Assembly: GCA_016930635.1 (NCBI GenBank)
Contig: JAFGGI010000060.1
Location: 1-46,490 of the forward strand
DNA from: Sedimentisphaerales bacterium
GTDB taxonomy: Bacteria; Planctomycetota; Phycisphaerae; Sedimentisphaerales; UBA12454
Direction: 5' to 3'
Length of the DNA: 46,490 bases
Positions 7,023 to 15,781 of the stretch are shown here, in pieces. The translations under genes were made by a program, and so were the position numbers. The number at the start of each line of letters is the position of its first letter. The first letter of the stretch is position 1. Below the pieces are notes generated by a model. That model was not told the DNA's origin. It saw only the letters and a list, made by a program, of their open reading frames with translations, and did not search any database.

Positions 7023-8993
7023 TTACGGCCTTTTCACGGCATATTCATTATAATTAAGCATCCCCTCACCACCTCTGTAAACATGAAAAAGATGATACTT
7101 TCTAACCTGTGTATTCAGCCGTTCTTCAAAACCATTTATTTTCAGTGGAGGAAAAACCCCTTCGAGCTGCTGCTGTTTTGTGTTATCAGCTAATACCGGA
7201 CGTTCCTGCATAGGAAGCTGCAGGCCGCTGATATCAAACAGAATAATATATCTTGGAGAGCCAAAATCCTCCGGTTCAATTTTTTTTATCCGGCCGGGGC
7301 AATTAGCCGCAAGCATTTTAAATAATGGGTTATTCGTATAGCCGTCTTTGCCCAAGTATAAGAAGTAGCGGAGAGGACAATCATCAGAAATTATACCTGT
7401 AAGATATTGGTATAATTGCTTAAGTGTATAATCATTGTTAATTGTATACGTCAAATAATCTATTAGACATTCATCCCATAAGAAGCTTTGTGAAAAACGG
7501 GGGTTATCAGGATCCGGCTGTCTGCTCTTTGTGATATCTGTTCCTTTAAGTGTCCAGCACTGCCGCTGCAGTAAAAATTCCGTATTGACAGCAAATTGCG
7601 GCGGCAAACTACACAGTAAAGCCGCATCTGCCGGAAGTCCTTCAGGACCGATAGCCTGCAAAAGAGTATTTTCCGGCGAACGATAGTAACCCCTTAAATG
7701 ATTTTTGACAAAATTTTGTACCTGTGAAGCAATTAAAAACAGTAAAACAGCTATGATTAAAACCTTATGCCATCGCGAATGGTCTTTTTTCATTAACAGC
7801 TTTAACATACATGCAACAACACAGCCGAGGGCTATAACCAGCAATGGCAGAAACTGGTTTACTATATGAGGATGCTTAATAGAATGTCCGGGCATGAGAA
7901 CAAGCCATCCCATCGGTGCAACAATAGCACCAAGAAGCGCTGCGTAGAATCGTCTTTGCGAAACAACATCTTTTTGCTTTTTAAGCACCGGCACTAAAAC
8001 TGCGAAGATTACCAGCGAAATGCACGAGATATTGTAATAATAAAGTGACCGCCTGACGATATTCTGCGGCATTACCCACATATATCGTAATCGACCGGCG
8101 CTTAAACCTCCCTGCCAAAAACCGAAACCAAGATTGTCCTCCAATGCAGCGGAAAAACCGATGGCCCAGCAATTTTGGAGGAAATGAAGTGCAACTCCGA
8201 CTACAGGAGCCGTTGCCAGAAATATTAATACGTACCATCGCCTGCGCAGATTCCCACTAACGAGCAGAAAAGTCCAGCCAAATAGCTGTGTATATATTAT
8301 ATATTCATAACTTGACAGAGAGCTCAGCATCAAAGCCAGCCAGCACAGCAGCCATTGTTTTTTTGCCGGTTGCTCTTTTTCGATCGTACGCAGAAATATC
8401 AGCAGAAAAATCCCAAAAAACAAAAGGTCATAACTGTGATGGTGAATACTCAGGGCTAAACGTACAAAATATTGTGTCATGAAGAGAAATGTCATTCCGC
8501 ATAATGTAACAAAATGGCCGGCGACATGGGACAAGGCTTTGTAGATACATGCCATACCCGCGATTAAAAATAAGCCGCAAATGATCCTCATCGGCATCAA
8601 ACCTGTTATGCCCAGAGATTGTGCTACCCCGCTTATTATATTAGGCAGGGGAGGATAATGCAGATAATATCGCGGCGCATCACCCATAGGACCGACGAAA
8701 TGTACAGGCAGGAAACGTAATTTAACAAATCCATGCTTTGCAAAATTTGTACCTGAAATATAGGCAACCATATCATCGAAAGCATAGGGTGTGCCAAAAA
8801 TATCACTTGTGCTCATCAGGCATATCAACAGAAACATGGCCGTCAGGAGAATTGCCATGCCTATATTACACCGGCGGCGGAGTCTCAAATCATCGGAATC
8901 TAAAAGCGGCGGGTCACTGCAAAGATGTGTGTCTTTGTGATTATGATCTGACACGTATTTATCCTTTACTTCATCTATCTTTACTTCTCCCAC
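7023..8993 (-). CDS. ArnT/PMT-like (GT39/GT-C) membrane glycosyltransferase
   Basis: The 656-residue protein has a short hydrophilic N-terminus, then about ten membrane helices to residue 450 and a C-terminal periplasmic-type domain. The first large loop contains YAFDDMVAYISGTNFAKHG followed by YYLHYPPLPNIISG. An Asp pair after TM1 and a YHYPPL-like motif are typical of GT-C enzymes of the ArnT/PMT family, which move sugars from polyprenyl phosphate to lipid or protein on the outer face of the membrane. The start is GTG at 8993. The GT2 gene directly upstream on the same strand could provide the polyprenyl-phosphate sugar donor. The acceptor is unknown. Confidence 0.75.
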   Translation of the reverse strand: MGEVKIDEVKDKYVSDHNHKDTHLCSDPPLLDSDDLRLRRRCNIGMAILLTAMFLLICLMSTSDIFGTPYAFDDMVAYISGTNFAKHGFVKLRFLPVHFVGPMGDAPRYYLHYPPLPNIISGVAQSLGITGLMPMRIICGLFLIAGMACIYKALSHVAGHFVTLCGMTFLFMTQYFVRLALSIHHHSYDLLFFGIFLLIFLRTIEKEQPAKKQWLLCWLALMLSSLSSYEYIIYTQLFGWTFLLVSGNLRRRWYVLIFLATAPVVGVALHFLQNCWAIGFSAALEDNLGFGFWQGGLSAGRLRYMWVMPQNIVRRSLYYYNISCISLVIFAVLVPVLKKQKDVVSQRRFYAALLGAIVAPMGWLVLMPGHSIKHPHIVNQFLPLLVIALGCVVACMLKLLMKKDHSRWHKVLIIAVLLFLIASQVQNFVKNHLRGYYRSPENTLLQAIGPEGLPADAALLCSLPPQFAVNTEFLLQRQCWTLKGTDITKSRQPDPDNPRFSQSFLWDECLIDYLTYTINNDYTLKQLYQYLTGIISDDCPLRYFLYLGKDGYTNNPLFKMLAANCPGRIKKIEPEDFGSPRYIILFDISGLQLPMQERPVLADNTKQQQLEGVFPPLKINGFEERLNTQVRKYHLFHVYRGGEGMLNYNEYAVKRP

Positions 8994-9029
8994 TGGCTTC
9001 TCTCTACAATACTGTAGCTGTCGGCGGGC

Positions 9030-9707
9030 TTAGAAAAGATTTTTAATTATTGAATAAATATACCTGAACCATACTTTTCTGAGACGAATAGAAGATTCAC
9101 CAAACTTTCTTTCATACTCATGGCTGGGCACTTCGCTAATTCTGTATCCTTTTTTAATGACTTTGATAGTCATTTCCTGTTCTATGGTAGTTATCTTTTC
9201 TTTTAAATCCAATGTTCTGGCCATTTTTGCTCTCAGTGCCCTGAAACCATTTTGGGCATCTGTCAGATTTTGTTTCCATCGTAAATTAATTATTCCTCCT
9301 ATTATAGCGCTTCCGATAGATCGCAGACACCGGTCTACATTTCCATGCAGTTCATCACTGCCGCCGCTGATTCGTGAACCGATAACCATATCGGCGGTAT
9401 CGTTTATAATAGGATTGATAAGTTTTGGAATATCATCTGCATCATGGGAACCATCACCATCAATGAATACTATAATGTCTCCTTCGCTTTTTTCTATACC
9501 CATCCTGATGGCTCCGCCTTTTCCCTTGTCCGGCTGCATAAATATTTTTACGCCTTCTTCCTCTGCGATTTTTACAGTGTCATCCGTAGAATTCCCATCG
9601 ATAACAATAACCTCAGTAGCATACTTTTTTACGCCCTTTATTATTTCCCGCAGAGTGGGCGCCTCGTTCTTGGTAGGTATAACAACTGATATTTTTATAT
9701 TATCCAT
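9030..9707 (-). CDS. Family 2 glycosyltransferase, dolichyl-phosphate mannose synthase-like
   Basis: The protein of about 225 residues begins ISVVIPTKNEAPTL, the nucleotide-binding start of GT2 enzymes. EVIVIDGNSTDDT and GDIIVFIDGDGSHD supply the acidic metal and nucleotide sites, and later come GSRISGG, TDAQNGFRA and EQEMTIKVIKKGYRISEVP, a pattern of DPM1-like and polyprenyl-phosphate hexose synthases. No C-terminal membrane helices follow, so it is a soluble or peripheral enzyme. The frame extends to GTG at 9758, but the ATG at 9707 directly precedes the conserved strand and is preferred. It sits upstream of the GT39-like gene and probably makes its lipid-linked donor sugar. Confidence 0.85.
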   Translation of the reverse strand: MDNIKISVVIPTKNEAPTLREIIKGVKKYATEVIVIDGNSTDDTVKIAEEEGVKIFMQPDKGKGGAIRMGIEKSEGDIIVFIDGDGSHDADDIPKLINPIINDTADMVIGSRISGGSDELHGNVDRCLRSIGSAIIGGIINLRWKQNLTDAQNGFRALRAKMARTLDLKEKITTIEQEMTIKVIKKGYRISEVPSHEYERKFGESSIRLRKVWFRYIYSIIKNLF

Positions 9708-9887
9708 AACGAGCAATTCACTTTCTTGCCTTTTGTTGTCACATTGCCCTGATAACACTATACTGTCTCTACAAATTATCGGTTATTCCGTGCAAGGCCT
9801 TAAGCCTCTTTTGCGGCTGTATGTTATTATTTTTATTGAACTTGGGGGAAACCTTCACAGCTAATTAAAACCATCCCTCCGTTTATA

Positions 9888-10937
9888 TCAAAAGCCAAAG
9901 ACCCCCCGACAGAGGGTCTTTGGCAAAAGCTTACGAGCAAGCCGGATTATAACAAAACATATCAAAAGAGTCATCAGAATAATTACAATCTGGCCTAACG
10001 GCCCAGAAAGGCTGTTTTCAGTGATTATTCGCTTAATCATGCCTATTCCGCGAAGAACTATCATATGAATAAGAAAAATCCCGAAGGAGTAATTTCCGAT
10101 AATAACCAAAAATTTAGGCCAGTTTTTCACACGCTCTCTAAGCAGCATAAATCCAAACACTACAAATATAGAATAAAAGAAAGAAGAAAATTTTAAGGGA
10201 TAATTTGCCATTCGCCAATTATTGTTATAGGACATTATCATTGCCGCTTCCAATATCGAAAGCAATATACAAAGCAATATGGCCGGCCATATAATAGACC
10301 GTATATTTCGCTCGAGAGGTTTTTGGTCGTAATGACTTCTCATCCATAAACCAGCCTGATAGAACATAGCGAATGAGAAGATTGGAAGATGAAATTCAAT
10401 AAACCAGTTATCTGCCGTGATGCCGTGTAAACATAAGGGGTATTGAATTGAAAGATATATCATATTTAACAAGAACACTAATGCCAGGCCATAGTGTTTG
10501 CGATTAAGATACTGAAAAACAGGTGTGCAGATATAAAATTGAATAATTAATACGATAAACCAAAACGGGGTGGCTCCCCCGGTAAGTAAATGAAGAAAAA
10601 CATCTTTATAAATATTAATCTTACCTGCTCTGAGGACATCATATCCGCTATAAATAGCCGACCAGAATAAGTATGGAACCATGACTCGTGACAGTCTTTT
10701 GGTCAAAAAGTTTTTATAGTCTTCAAGTGAATTAATCGGCCAATCTGCCGCCCAGTAGCCGGAGATAAAAACAAATGCCGGCACAGCAAAGTTAAGCAGC
10801 TGGCGATATGAAATAAAAGGAAAATTTTTATAGGCCTGTATCGGCGCTGCATGCATGGCAACTATGGCAATTATTGCTATCCCTCGTAAAGCCTCAAAGG
10901 AAGTGTCCCTGTTTCCTGAATGATTAGATGTATTCAT
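9888..10937 (-). CDS. Acyltransferase 3 family membrane protein (OafA-like)
   Basis: The protein of 349 residues has about ten membrane helices and starts with the family signature DTSFEALRGIAIIAIVAMHA, where the Arg and the His (R and H of LRG and MHA) belong to the active site of acyltransferase-3 enzymes (PF01757). FVFISGYW and the multi-helix arrangement agree. Such enzymes O-acetylate or O-succinylate surface polysaccharides and lipids from cytosolic acyl-CoA. There is no SGNH domain at the C-terminus. ATG at 10937 is chosen because GGGGAG lies upstream at about 10948-10953; the frame also continues to a TTG at 10970. It lies in the glycan cluster with GT2, GT39-like and GT4 genes. Confidence 0.85.
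   Translation of the reverse strand: MNTSNHSGNRDTSFEALRGIAIIAIVAMHAAPIQAYKNFPFISYRQLLNFAVPAFVFISGYWAADWPINSLEDYKNFLTKRLSRVMVPYLFWSAIYSGYDVLRAGKINIYKDVFLHLLTGGATPFWFIVLIIQFYICTPVFQYLNRKHYGLALVFLLNMIYLSIQYPLCLHGITADNWFIEFHLPIFSFAMFYQAGLWMRSHYDQKPLERNIRSIIWPAILLCILLSILEAAMIMSYNNNWRMANYPLKFSSFFYSIFVVFGFMLLRERVKNWPKFLVIIGNYSFGIFLIHMIVLRGIGMIKRIITENSLSGPLGQIVIILMTLLICFVIIRLARKLLPKTLCRGVFGF
9894..9924 (-). terminator. Strong hairpin overlapping the acyltransferase 3' end
   Basis: GCCAAAGACCC (9894-9904) and GGGTCTTTGGC (9914-9924) form a perfect 11-bp stem with a 9-nt loop. The hairpin lies inside the last codons of the minus-strand acyltransferase gene, just before its TGA at 9888-9890. No U-run follows, so it may pause polymerase or protect the mRNA end rather than act as a classical terminator. 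Confidence 0.4.
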
Positions 10938-11120
10938 CGACAAGATTACTCCCCGATAATCCCGGCCCAAAAGTGAAATATAACACTATGATTGCCCATA
11001 ACGAAAGCAGATTATAATGTTATTTCAAAGGTTATGCAATAGAGGTTTTGATAAATATTTGACTTTTGCCTAAGACTTCTTAACCTAATGCCTGCTGAAT
11101 TCAAAGACAGAGGATTTTTT

Positions 11121-11795
11121 ATGAAAAAGACAAATTTTAGCGGCGATAAAAAGGCCCCAATGAAGACATTGTTGGCCGGATATGAAAGAAGACTTATAGA
11201 CAGCAACGTTTCGAAATTTCCGACATGGATCCAAGGTTATCATCTGACACTTATGACGATTTTATGGTCGGCTGGACTTGTGATATTCGGATACCTGGCA
11301 CAAAATAATCTGCATTGGCTCTGGCTTTCCTCAGTGATGCTTTTTCTGCAATGGTTTACCGATTGTTTCGACGGCGCACTGGGCAGGCATCGAGATACCG
11401 GTATACCTAAATGGGGGTTCTTCATGGACCATCTGCTGGACTTTGTCTTTATGGCCTGCGTGTTTGTCGGTTACTCTTTTTTGCTGACTGGTATCAACAA
11501 AGACATAGTGCTATTATTGATTCCTGTTTTCGGAACTTTTATGGTGAGCTCATTTCTATCGTTTGGTGCAACGGGCGAGTTTAAGATAACATACCTTGCT
11601 ACCGGTCCTACTGAAATCCGTATATGGTTTATTGTTCTCAATACGCTGCTTATCTTTTTCGGCACCGCATGGATCGAAAAAATACTGGTTTATATCCTTA
11701 TAATATCAATAGTCTTTTTGTGTATAGTGATTTTCCGTACACAGAAACACATCTGGAAAATTGATATGCAGGACAAGGCAAATAGAACCGGCTGA
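11121..11795 (+). CDS. CDP-alcohol phosphatidyltransferase family membrane enzyme
   Basis: The 224-residue polytopic protein has the CDP-alcohol phosphotransferase signature, DCFDGALGRHRD followed by GFFMDHLLD, that is D-x2-D-G-x2-G-R-x8-9-G-x3-D-x3-D, with all metal-binding Asp residues present. Enzymes of this family join CDP-diacylglycerol or CDP-inositol to an alcohol acceptor to make phospholipid head groups. Six membrane helices are visible. The specific acceptor cannot be read from the sequence. ATG at 11121 is preferred over ATG at 11088 because AGAGGA lies 6 nt upstream. It is transcribed away from the acyltransferase gene. Confidence 0.85.
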   Translation: MKKTNFSGDKKAPMKTLLAGYERRLIDSNVSKFPTWIQGYHLTLMTILWSAGLVIFGYLAQNNLHWLWLSSVMLFLQWFTDCFDGALGRHRDTGIPKWGFFMDHLLDFVFMACVFVGYSFLLTGINKDIVLLLIPVFGTFMVSSFLSFGATGEFKITYLATGPTEIRIWFIVLNTLLIFFGTAWIEKILVYILIISIVFLCIVIFRTQKHIWKIDMQDKANRTG

Positions 11796-11797
11796 GT

Positions 11798-12214
11798 TTA
11801 TTCCCCTATAATTTTTACCAACAGGCGTTTTTTCCTTTTGCCGTCAAATTCATAGTAGAAAATATGTTCCCATGGCCCCAAATGAAGCTTACCGTCTGTA
11901 ATTGCGACTACAACCTCGCGACCCATTATTTGCCGTTTCATATGAGCATCTGCATTATTCTCGGCGCCGTTATGGCGATATTGTGAATAAGGTTTTTCAG
12001 GAGCAAGCTTTTCCAGCCAGGTTTCGTAATCATGATGCAAGCCTGATTCATTGTCGTTGATAAATACCGATGCTGTTATATGCATTGCATTAATCAGTAC
12101 TATGCCGTCTTGGACACCGGATTCTCTAACAAGCTGCTCAACTTCATTATGAATAGAAATGATAGCTCTGCGTTGGGGCACATTCATCCAGATTTCCTTT
12201 GTCAGCGTTTTCAT
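11798..12214 (-). CDS. YjbQ/UPF0047 family protein
   Basis: The 138-residue protein matches PF01894 over its full length. [36 protein letters not shown] and [30 protein letters not shown] are its hallmarks, with conserved His residues around a presumed metal or phosphate site. Family members show weak thiamine-phosphate synthase activity in vitro, but the in vivo role is unsettled. ATG at 12214 has AGGAG about 10 nt upstream; a longer frame to 12271 lacks such support. The gene converges with the CDP-alcohol phosphotransferase gene, only 2 nt separating their stop codons. Confidence 0.85.
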   Translation of the reverse strand: MKTLTKEIWMNVPQRRAIISIHNEVEQLVRESGVQDGIVLINAMHITASVFINDNESGLHHDYETWLEKLAPEKPYSQYRHNGAENNADAHMKRQIMGREVVVAITDGKLHLGPWEHIFYYEFDGKRKKRLLVKIIGE

Positions 12215-12412
12215 AAAGCAAATCTCCTGTATAAATATAAGAATTATATGCTCTTTGTGAAAACAAAGCAAATAGTTATGAAAACTGTCATTTCTTATAA
12301 TTACAAAATCATTGGAAGTTTAGGATTGCAGGTATAAAAACATTTTGATATTATTGTGAAATTAAACAATTTGATTGCATGGTTGAATACTTGATAAGAG
12401 GAATTGGGTAGT

Positions 12413-13018
12413 ATGAAAAAACCGATGAGTTTTTGGGTTTTTCTTGTTTCAGGCATATCTGTATTAGTGTGCATTCCTTTGATACTTATTTCTGAAAAGT
12501 TGGGTTTTCCTGACGACCCTTATCATTTCATCCAAATGATTCTGGTTCCTGTCTGTTTGGTTTCTGGTGTATGGTATTCTACCAGGCGTAAAGCAGAAAA
12601 AGGGCGTTTCGAAAAATACCTTGTGGGAATTGGGATTGTTTTGTGCGGCCTTTTCATGCTTCTCGTAGGATATTTGATTTTTGGCCCAATAGTTACAGAT
12701 TATTATCATCGGGAACGGTTTGATGCGGAACTCTGGCGAAGTGAAGAAGGTTTTAATTATGAGGGCATGTGGCCACATCGTCTTTGCATGGTTGACAACC
12801 TCATGTCGAGCGGGAAACTGGATGGTCTAACTAGAAACCAGGTGGTCGAACTTCTCGGCCTTCCGCATAGCAAGGAATTCCCGCATGGAGCAGTGGACTG
12901 CGACATTCACTATTATCTAGGTCCGGAGAGGGGTTTTATTGGGATTGATTCAGAATGGCTGTTTATCAAATTCGACAATAATGGGCGAGTCGTGAAATAC
13001 TGGATATACACAGACTAA
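12413..13018 (+). CDS. Hypothetical membrane protein with SmpA/BamE-like C-terminal domain
   Basis: The 201-residue protein has two membrane helices at about residues 8-28 and 63-85 and then a soluble domain. That domain reads LDGLTRNQVVELLGLPHS, followed by a short strand region and EWLFIKFDNNGRVVKYWIY. The pattern 'L-x-G-[LM]-T-x-x-Q-V-x-x-L-L-G-x-P' ending in a beta strand with a 'D-x-x-G-x-V' turn is that of the SmpA/OmlA (BamE) fold. It lacks a lipobox, so it is not BamE itself. AGAGGA precedes the ATG; a TTG at 12404 is possible but worse. Function is unknown. Confidence 0.65.
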   Translation: MKKPMSFWVFLVSGISVLVCIPLILISEKLGFPDDPYHFIQMILVPVCLVSGVWYSTRRKAEKGRFEKYLVGIGIVLCGLFMLLVGYLIFGPIVTDYYHRERFDAELWRSEEGFNYEGMWPHRLCMVDNLMSSGKLDGLTRNQVVELLGLPHSKEFPHGAVDCDIHYYLGPERGFIGIDSEWLFIKFDNNGRVVKYWIYTD

Positions 13019-13029
13019 CTTATGGCTTT

Positions 13030-14193
13030 TCATAATAACTCCTTATAGACTTGTTCAATTGCATCTACCATAGTCTTGGGTGCGAATTGTTCTTTAACAA
13101 AATTCCTGCCTGCCAAACCAAGTCTGTTTCTTAAGCTTTCATCCGCTATCAGCTCGCCGCACGCATCGGTTAGCCGCTCAATATTTTCAGGTTCAATGAG
13201 TCTGCCTGTATCAGGATTTACAACTTCATACGCACCATCAATATCAAAACTTATCGCAGGTTTTCCACAAAGCATAGCCTGCGGCAAAACCCTGGCCAGT
13301 CCCTCACGAAGCGAACAGTGAACTAAAATATTCGAAGACTGAATTACCAAAGGCATCTTTTCAACAGGTAATAGACCTGTAAACCTGAATCTGTCCGACA
13401 AGCCATAATCTGAAATTTGTTTTTGCAGAAGCTCCTTTAAGATCCCATCGCCAACGAACAGCCAGATACAATTCTCAAACCTGCCTGCAAGTTTTCTGGC
13501 AGATTCAATAATATATTTATGACCTTTAAGATGAAATAGTCTTGCTATTGTTACAAGAACGATTGCATCAGTTGGAATATCATATTTTTTACGAAAGTCG
13601 CTGATTTCCTGCTGAGGTATAGGATTTAAAAAAGCATCTTCTTCAATTGCCGAATAGGCCGTTGTATATTGCTCAACTTTGCCAATCGATACATCAAGAG
13701 ATTTTTTTGTCATCGCATCGGCCACACAGATAAATGCATCAGTCTTCTTGCCGGCTGCTCGTTCAATAGTAATATAAAGTTTGTTCAGCAGCTCGCTTTG
13801 ATATTTATGAAACGAAAGACCGTGAACGCCATGGATAATTTTTAATTTTGGATTTTTAATTTTTAATTTAGCAGCAGCGAAACGCCCTAATATCCCTGCT
13901 TTAGCTGAGTGTGTATGTACTATATCTGGCTTTATCTCAGCAAGCAGCTTCTTTAATTTCAAATAGGCGGGAATATCATAAATCGGATTTATCGCTCTTC
14001 GCATAGAATCGATAACAACGGTTTTGAATTTTTGGTTTTTCGTGTGCTCGAAAAGTGCACCTTCAGGCCCAAGGGCTGGGCCGGTAATTAGAGTTACATC
14101 ATGCCCCCGCGCAGCAAGCTCCTTGCAGGTAATTATCGTATTTTCCTGAGCCCCGCCAAGAATCAAACGGGTTATAATATGTATTATCTTCAA
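13030..14193 (-). CDS. Family 4 glycosyltransferase
   Basis: The 387-residue GT-B fold enzyme starts MKIIHIITRLILGGAQENTI, the usual GT4 N-terminus with the glycine-rich loop. The C-terminal domain has VTIARLFHLKGHKYIIESA and CSLREGLARVLPQAMLCGKPAISFDIDG, where the Glu of the EGLARVLPQAM block binds the nucleotide sugar. It is a retaining transferase likely to act on surface glycans. The start codon is TTG at 14193 and lies inside a 29-bp direct repeat of the truA 3' end. About residues 108-120 (KLKIKNPKLKII) are encoded by an AT-rich stretch at 13835-13870 that looks like an intergenic repeat inserted in frame at the edge of a conserved beta strand. Confidence 0.88.
   Translation of the reverse strand: MKIIHIITRLILGGAQENTIITCKELAARGHDVTLITGPALGPEGALFEHTKNQKFKTVVIDSMRRAINPIYDIPAYLKLKKLLAEIKPDIVHTHSAKAGILGRFAAAKLKIKNPKLKIIHGVHGLSFHKYQSELLNKLYITIERAAGKKTDAFICVADAMTKKSLDVSIGKVEQYTTAYSAIEEDAFLNPIPQQEISDFRKKYDIPTDAIVLVTIARLFHLKGHKYIIESARKLAGRFENCIWLFVGDGILKELLQKQISDYGLSDRFRFTGLLPVEKMPLVIQSSNILVHCSLREGLARVLPQAMLCGKPAISFDIDGAYEVVNPDTGRLIEPENIERLTDACGELIADESLRNRLGLAGRNFVKEQFAPKTMVDAIEQVYKELL
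13835..13870 (-). repeat. AT-rich interspersed repeat inside the GT4 coding sequence
   Basis: The stretch consists of ATTTTTAAT-type words (TAATTTTTAATTTTGG, ATTTTTAATTTTTAATTT). The same words fill intergenic spaces at 2008-2055 and 26288-26321. Here they are translated as Lys/Ile/Leu-rich residues in a position where GT4 homologues usually have a short loop. Confidence 0.55.
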
Positions 14194-14220
14194 TATTTAA
14201 TCCACATTAAGCATAATCCT
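14192..14220. repeat. Direct repeat copy of the truA 3' end (left)
   Basis: These 29 bp match 15009-15037 with one mismatch. The right copy encodes the truA C-terminus and stop; this copy contains the last codons of the CPBP gene in another frame and runs into the GT4 start codon. The repeats therefore bracket the CPBP gene. Confidence 0.8.
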
Positions 14221-15004
14221 TTATTGGCCAGTGTTCGACAATATATTTTGTAAGCACTGCTCCAATGATAAAAGCGACCCAGAGAAACGAATATAAAAGT
14301 GCTGTCGCGAGAATTTTATCCGCCCCCGGCGCATTTTGAACCAATAGCACAAAAATGTCGTGTAAATAGTGAAAGACAATGGCCGGCAGAAGAGAGCCGC
14401 TTTTGAGTATAATATAAATAAAGAGTAATCCCATAAAGAAAAGACTGACTGTATCGACTATCATTTCCGGGTTTAAGGCCATTGGATTCAGGTGCACCAC
14501 GGCAAACAAAAACGACGAAAGAAGCACCGCTCTGCGCTGTCGATATAACCTCATAAACATCGCCAGAATAATCCCGCGAAAGAAAACCTCTTCCCATATG
14601 CCGCGAGTCAGACCTTTTAGCCAACGTAATGCCGGCACAGTACTCCAATCGAGTACAAAGTGTTTCGTCAGCAACGAGGCTAATAATATACTGGATAATG
14701 TAAGTGTTGCCATCAACAAGCCAAGCAGAATATTTCGCCACAGAGGTCTCATAGGCAACAATCTAATGTCCAGACAATAATCGCCAAGCGACTTGCGACC
14801 ATTAGGTAATCCTACGACATAGGGCATAAGATACAAAGCTAAAATACCCAATGCCAAAAAGTACAACAAGGGCGGAATAACTTTCCCCGGCAACGTCTCT
14901 ATGAAGCCCAGCAGCACATAGGTAACGGCTGTTAGTGCAATTGCCGGCTTGGGGTAGCGTGCCAGCCTGGAATTGTATGGAATTTGTTGGCTGATATCAG
15001 TCAT
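14207..15004 (-). CDS. CPBP family intramembrane metalloprotease (Abi/Rce1-like)
   Basis: The 265-residue polytopic membrane protein carries the CPBP motifs: WEEVFFRGIIL (motif 1, the EExxxR glutamates), SSFLFAVVHLNP (motif 2, F-x-x-x-H) and a later HYLHDIF (motif 3 His and Asp). These residues form the active site of Rce1-type intramembrane proteases; bacterial members process or protect against peptides, and many are uncharacterised. Eight helices are visible. The gene starts 2 nt after the truA stop and is enclosed by the direct repeat 14192-14220/15009-15037, which suggests that it was inserted between truA and the GT4 gene. Confidence 0.85.
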   Translation of the reverse strand: MTDISQQIPYNSRLARYPKPAIALTAVTYVLLGFIETLPGKVIPPLLYFLALGILALYLMPYVVGLPNGRKSLGDYCLDIRLLPMRPLWRNILLGLLMATLTLSSILLASLLTKHFVLDWSTVPALRWLKGLTRGIWEEVFFRGIILAMFMRLYRQRRAVLLSSFLFAVVHLNPMALNPEMIVDTVSLFFMGLLFIYIILKSGSLLPAIVFHYLHDIFVLLVQNAPGADKILATALLYSFLWVAFIIGAVLTKYIVEHWPIKDYA

Positions 15005-15006
15005 TA

Positions 15007-15750
15007 TTAATATTTAATCCACATTAAACATAATCCTACAGCAGGGGCAATGGGGCCGGCGGCACTACGGTTCTTAGCTTCGAGAATTTCTTCGATTTTT
15101 CCCGCCTGCCAATGGCCTCTGCCTATCTCTACTAATGTACCAACAATATTACGAACCATATTATATAAAAAACCATCAGCTTCAACATCAATATATATCC
15201 ACTCGTTATCCTTGCTTGTTTCACAACGCAAAATTGTTCGTACAGAACTCGTCCGTTTATCAGCGGCAGCGGCGAACGATTTGAAATCTTTTTTGCCGAC
15301 GAGTTTCCGACCTGCTTTATTCATCGCTTCGATATCGAGCCTGCCCGGCCTGTGCCAGCAGTGATTAACCTGCATTACAGGACGGCTCTTGCCTGTGTAA
15401 ATAGAATAGCGGTACATCTTACTTTTCGTATCTTTTATCGCGTCAAATTCGTCAGGCACATCAACCGCTTCGGTAACAACAATTTCGGGCGGGAGATATT
15501 GGCTTAATGCTTTGGCAAATCTTTCGGTAGGAATCGGTGTATCAAGCCTGACATTTGCAACCTGTCCCAGCGCACTTACGCCGGCATCGGTTCGGCTCGA
15601 GCCGTTAAGTTCGACACTTTCGCAACCGGTAAGATTTTCGATGGCACTGATGACTTCGGCTTCAATTGTTTTAACGCCGGGCTGTTTCTGCCAGCCGGAG
15701 TATCCGCTGCCATCGTATTGAATGACAAGTTTTATATTGCGTTTGCCCAT
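15007..15750 (-). CDS. truA: tRNA pseudouridine(38-40) synthase TruA
   Basis: The 247-residue protein converts uridines 38, 39 and 40 of the tRNA anticodon stem-loop to pseudouridine. It starts KLVIQYDGSGYSGWQKQPGVKTIE, and the catalytic Asp lies in GSSRTDAGVSALGQ. Most TruA enzymes read RTDAGVHA; the His is Ser here. DFKSFAA, FLYNMVRNIVGTLVEIGRG and the C-terminal LCLMWIKY are also family features. The ATG at 15750 starts the conserved domain; the open frame extends to 15801 but crosses a terminator-like hairpin. It is followed with 2-nt spacing by the CPBP gene and then GT4, probably one transcript. Confidence 0.92.
   Translation of the reverse strand: MGKRNIKLVIQYDGSGYSGWQKQPGVKTIEAEVISAIENLTGCESVELNGSSRTDAGVSALGQVANVRLDTPIPTERFAKALSQYLPPEIVVTEAVDVPDEFDAIKDTKSKMYRYSIYTGKSRPVMQVNHCWHRPGRLDIEAMNKAGRKLVGKKDFKSFAAAADKRTSSVRTILRCETSKDNEWIYIDVEADGFLYNMVRNIVGTLVEIGRGHWQAGKIEEILEAKNRSAAGPIAPAVGLCLMWIKY
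15009..15037. repeat. Direct repeat copy at the truA 3' end (right)
   Basis: Minus-strand bases here encode the final truA residues, LCLMWIKY, plus the stop and a few bases beyond. This is presumably the original copy; 14192-14220 is the duplicate (28 of 29 identical). Confidence 0.8.
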
Positions 15751-15758
15751 AAATAAAA

Positions 15759-15781
15759 AGGCCCTGAAAAATTCAAGGCCT
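15759..15781 (-). promoter_or_regulatory. Terminator-like hairpin abutting the truA start codon
   Basis: On the minus strand AGGCC-t-TGAA-ttt-TTCA-g-GGCCT is followed by TTTTATTT and then the truA ATG. The stem is 5 + 4 bp with an opposed single-base mismatch, and the T-rich tail suits an intrinsic terminator. The AGGG of the 3' arm is also the only Shine-Dalgarno-like sequence, so the hairpin could limit both read-through from the upstream lyase gene and truA translation. Confidence 0.5.
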
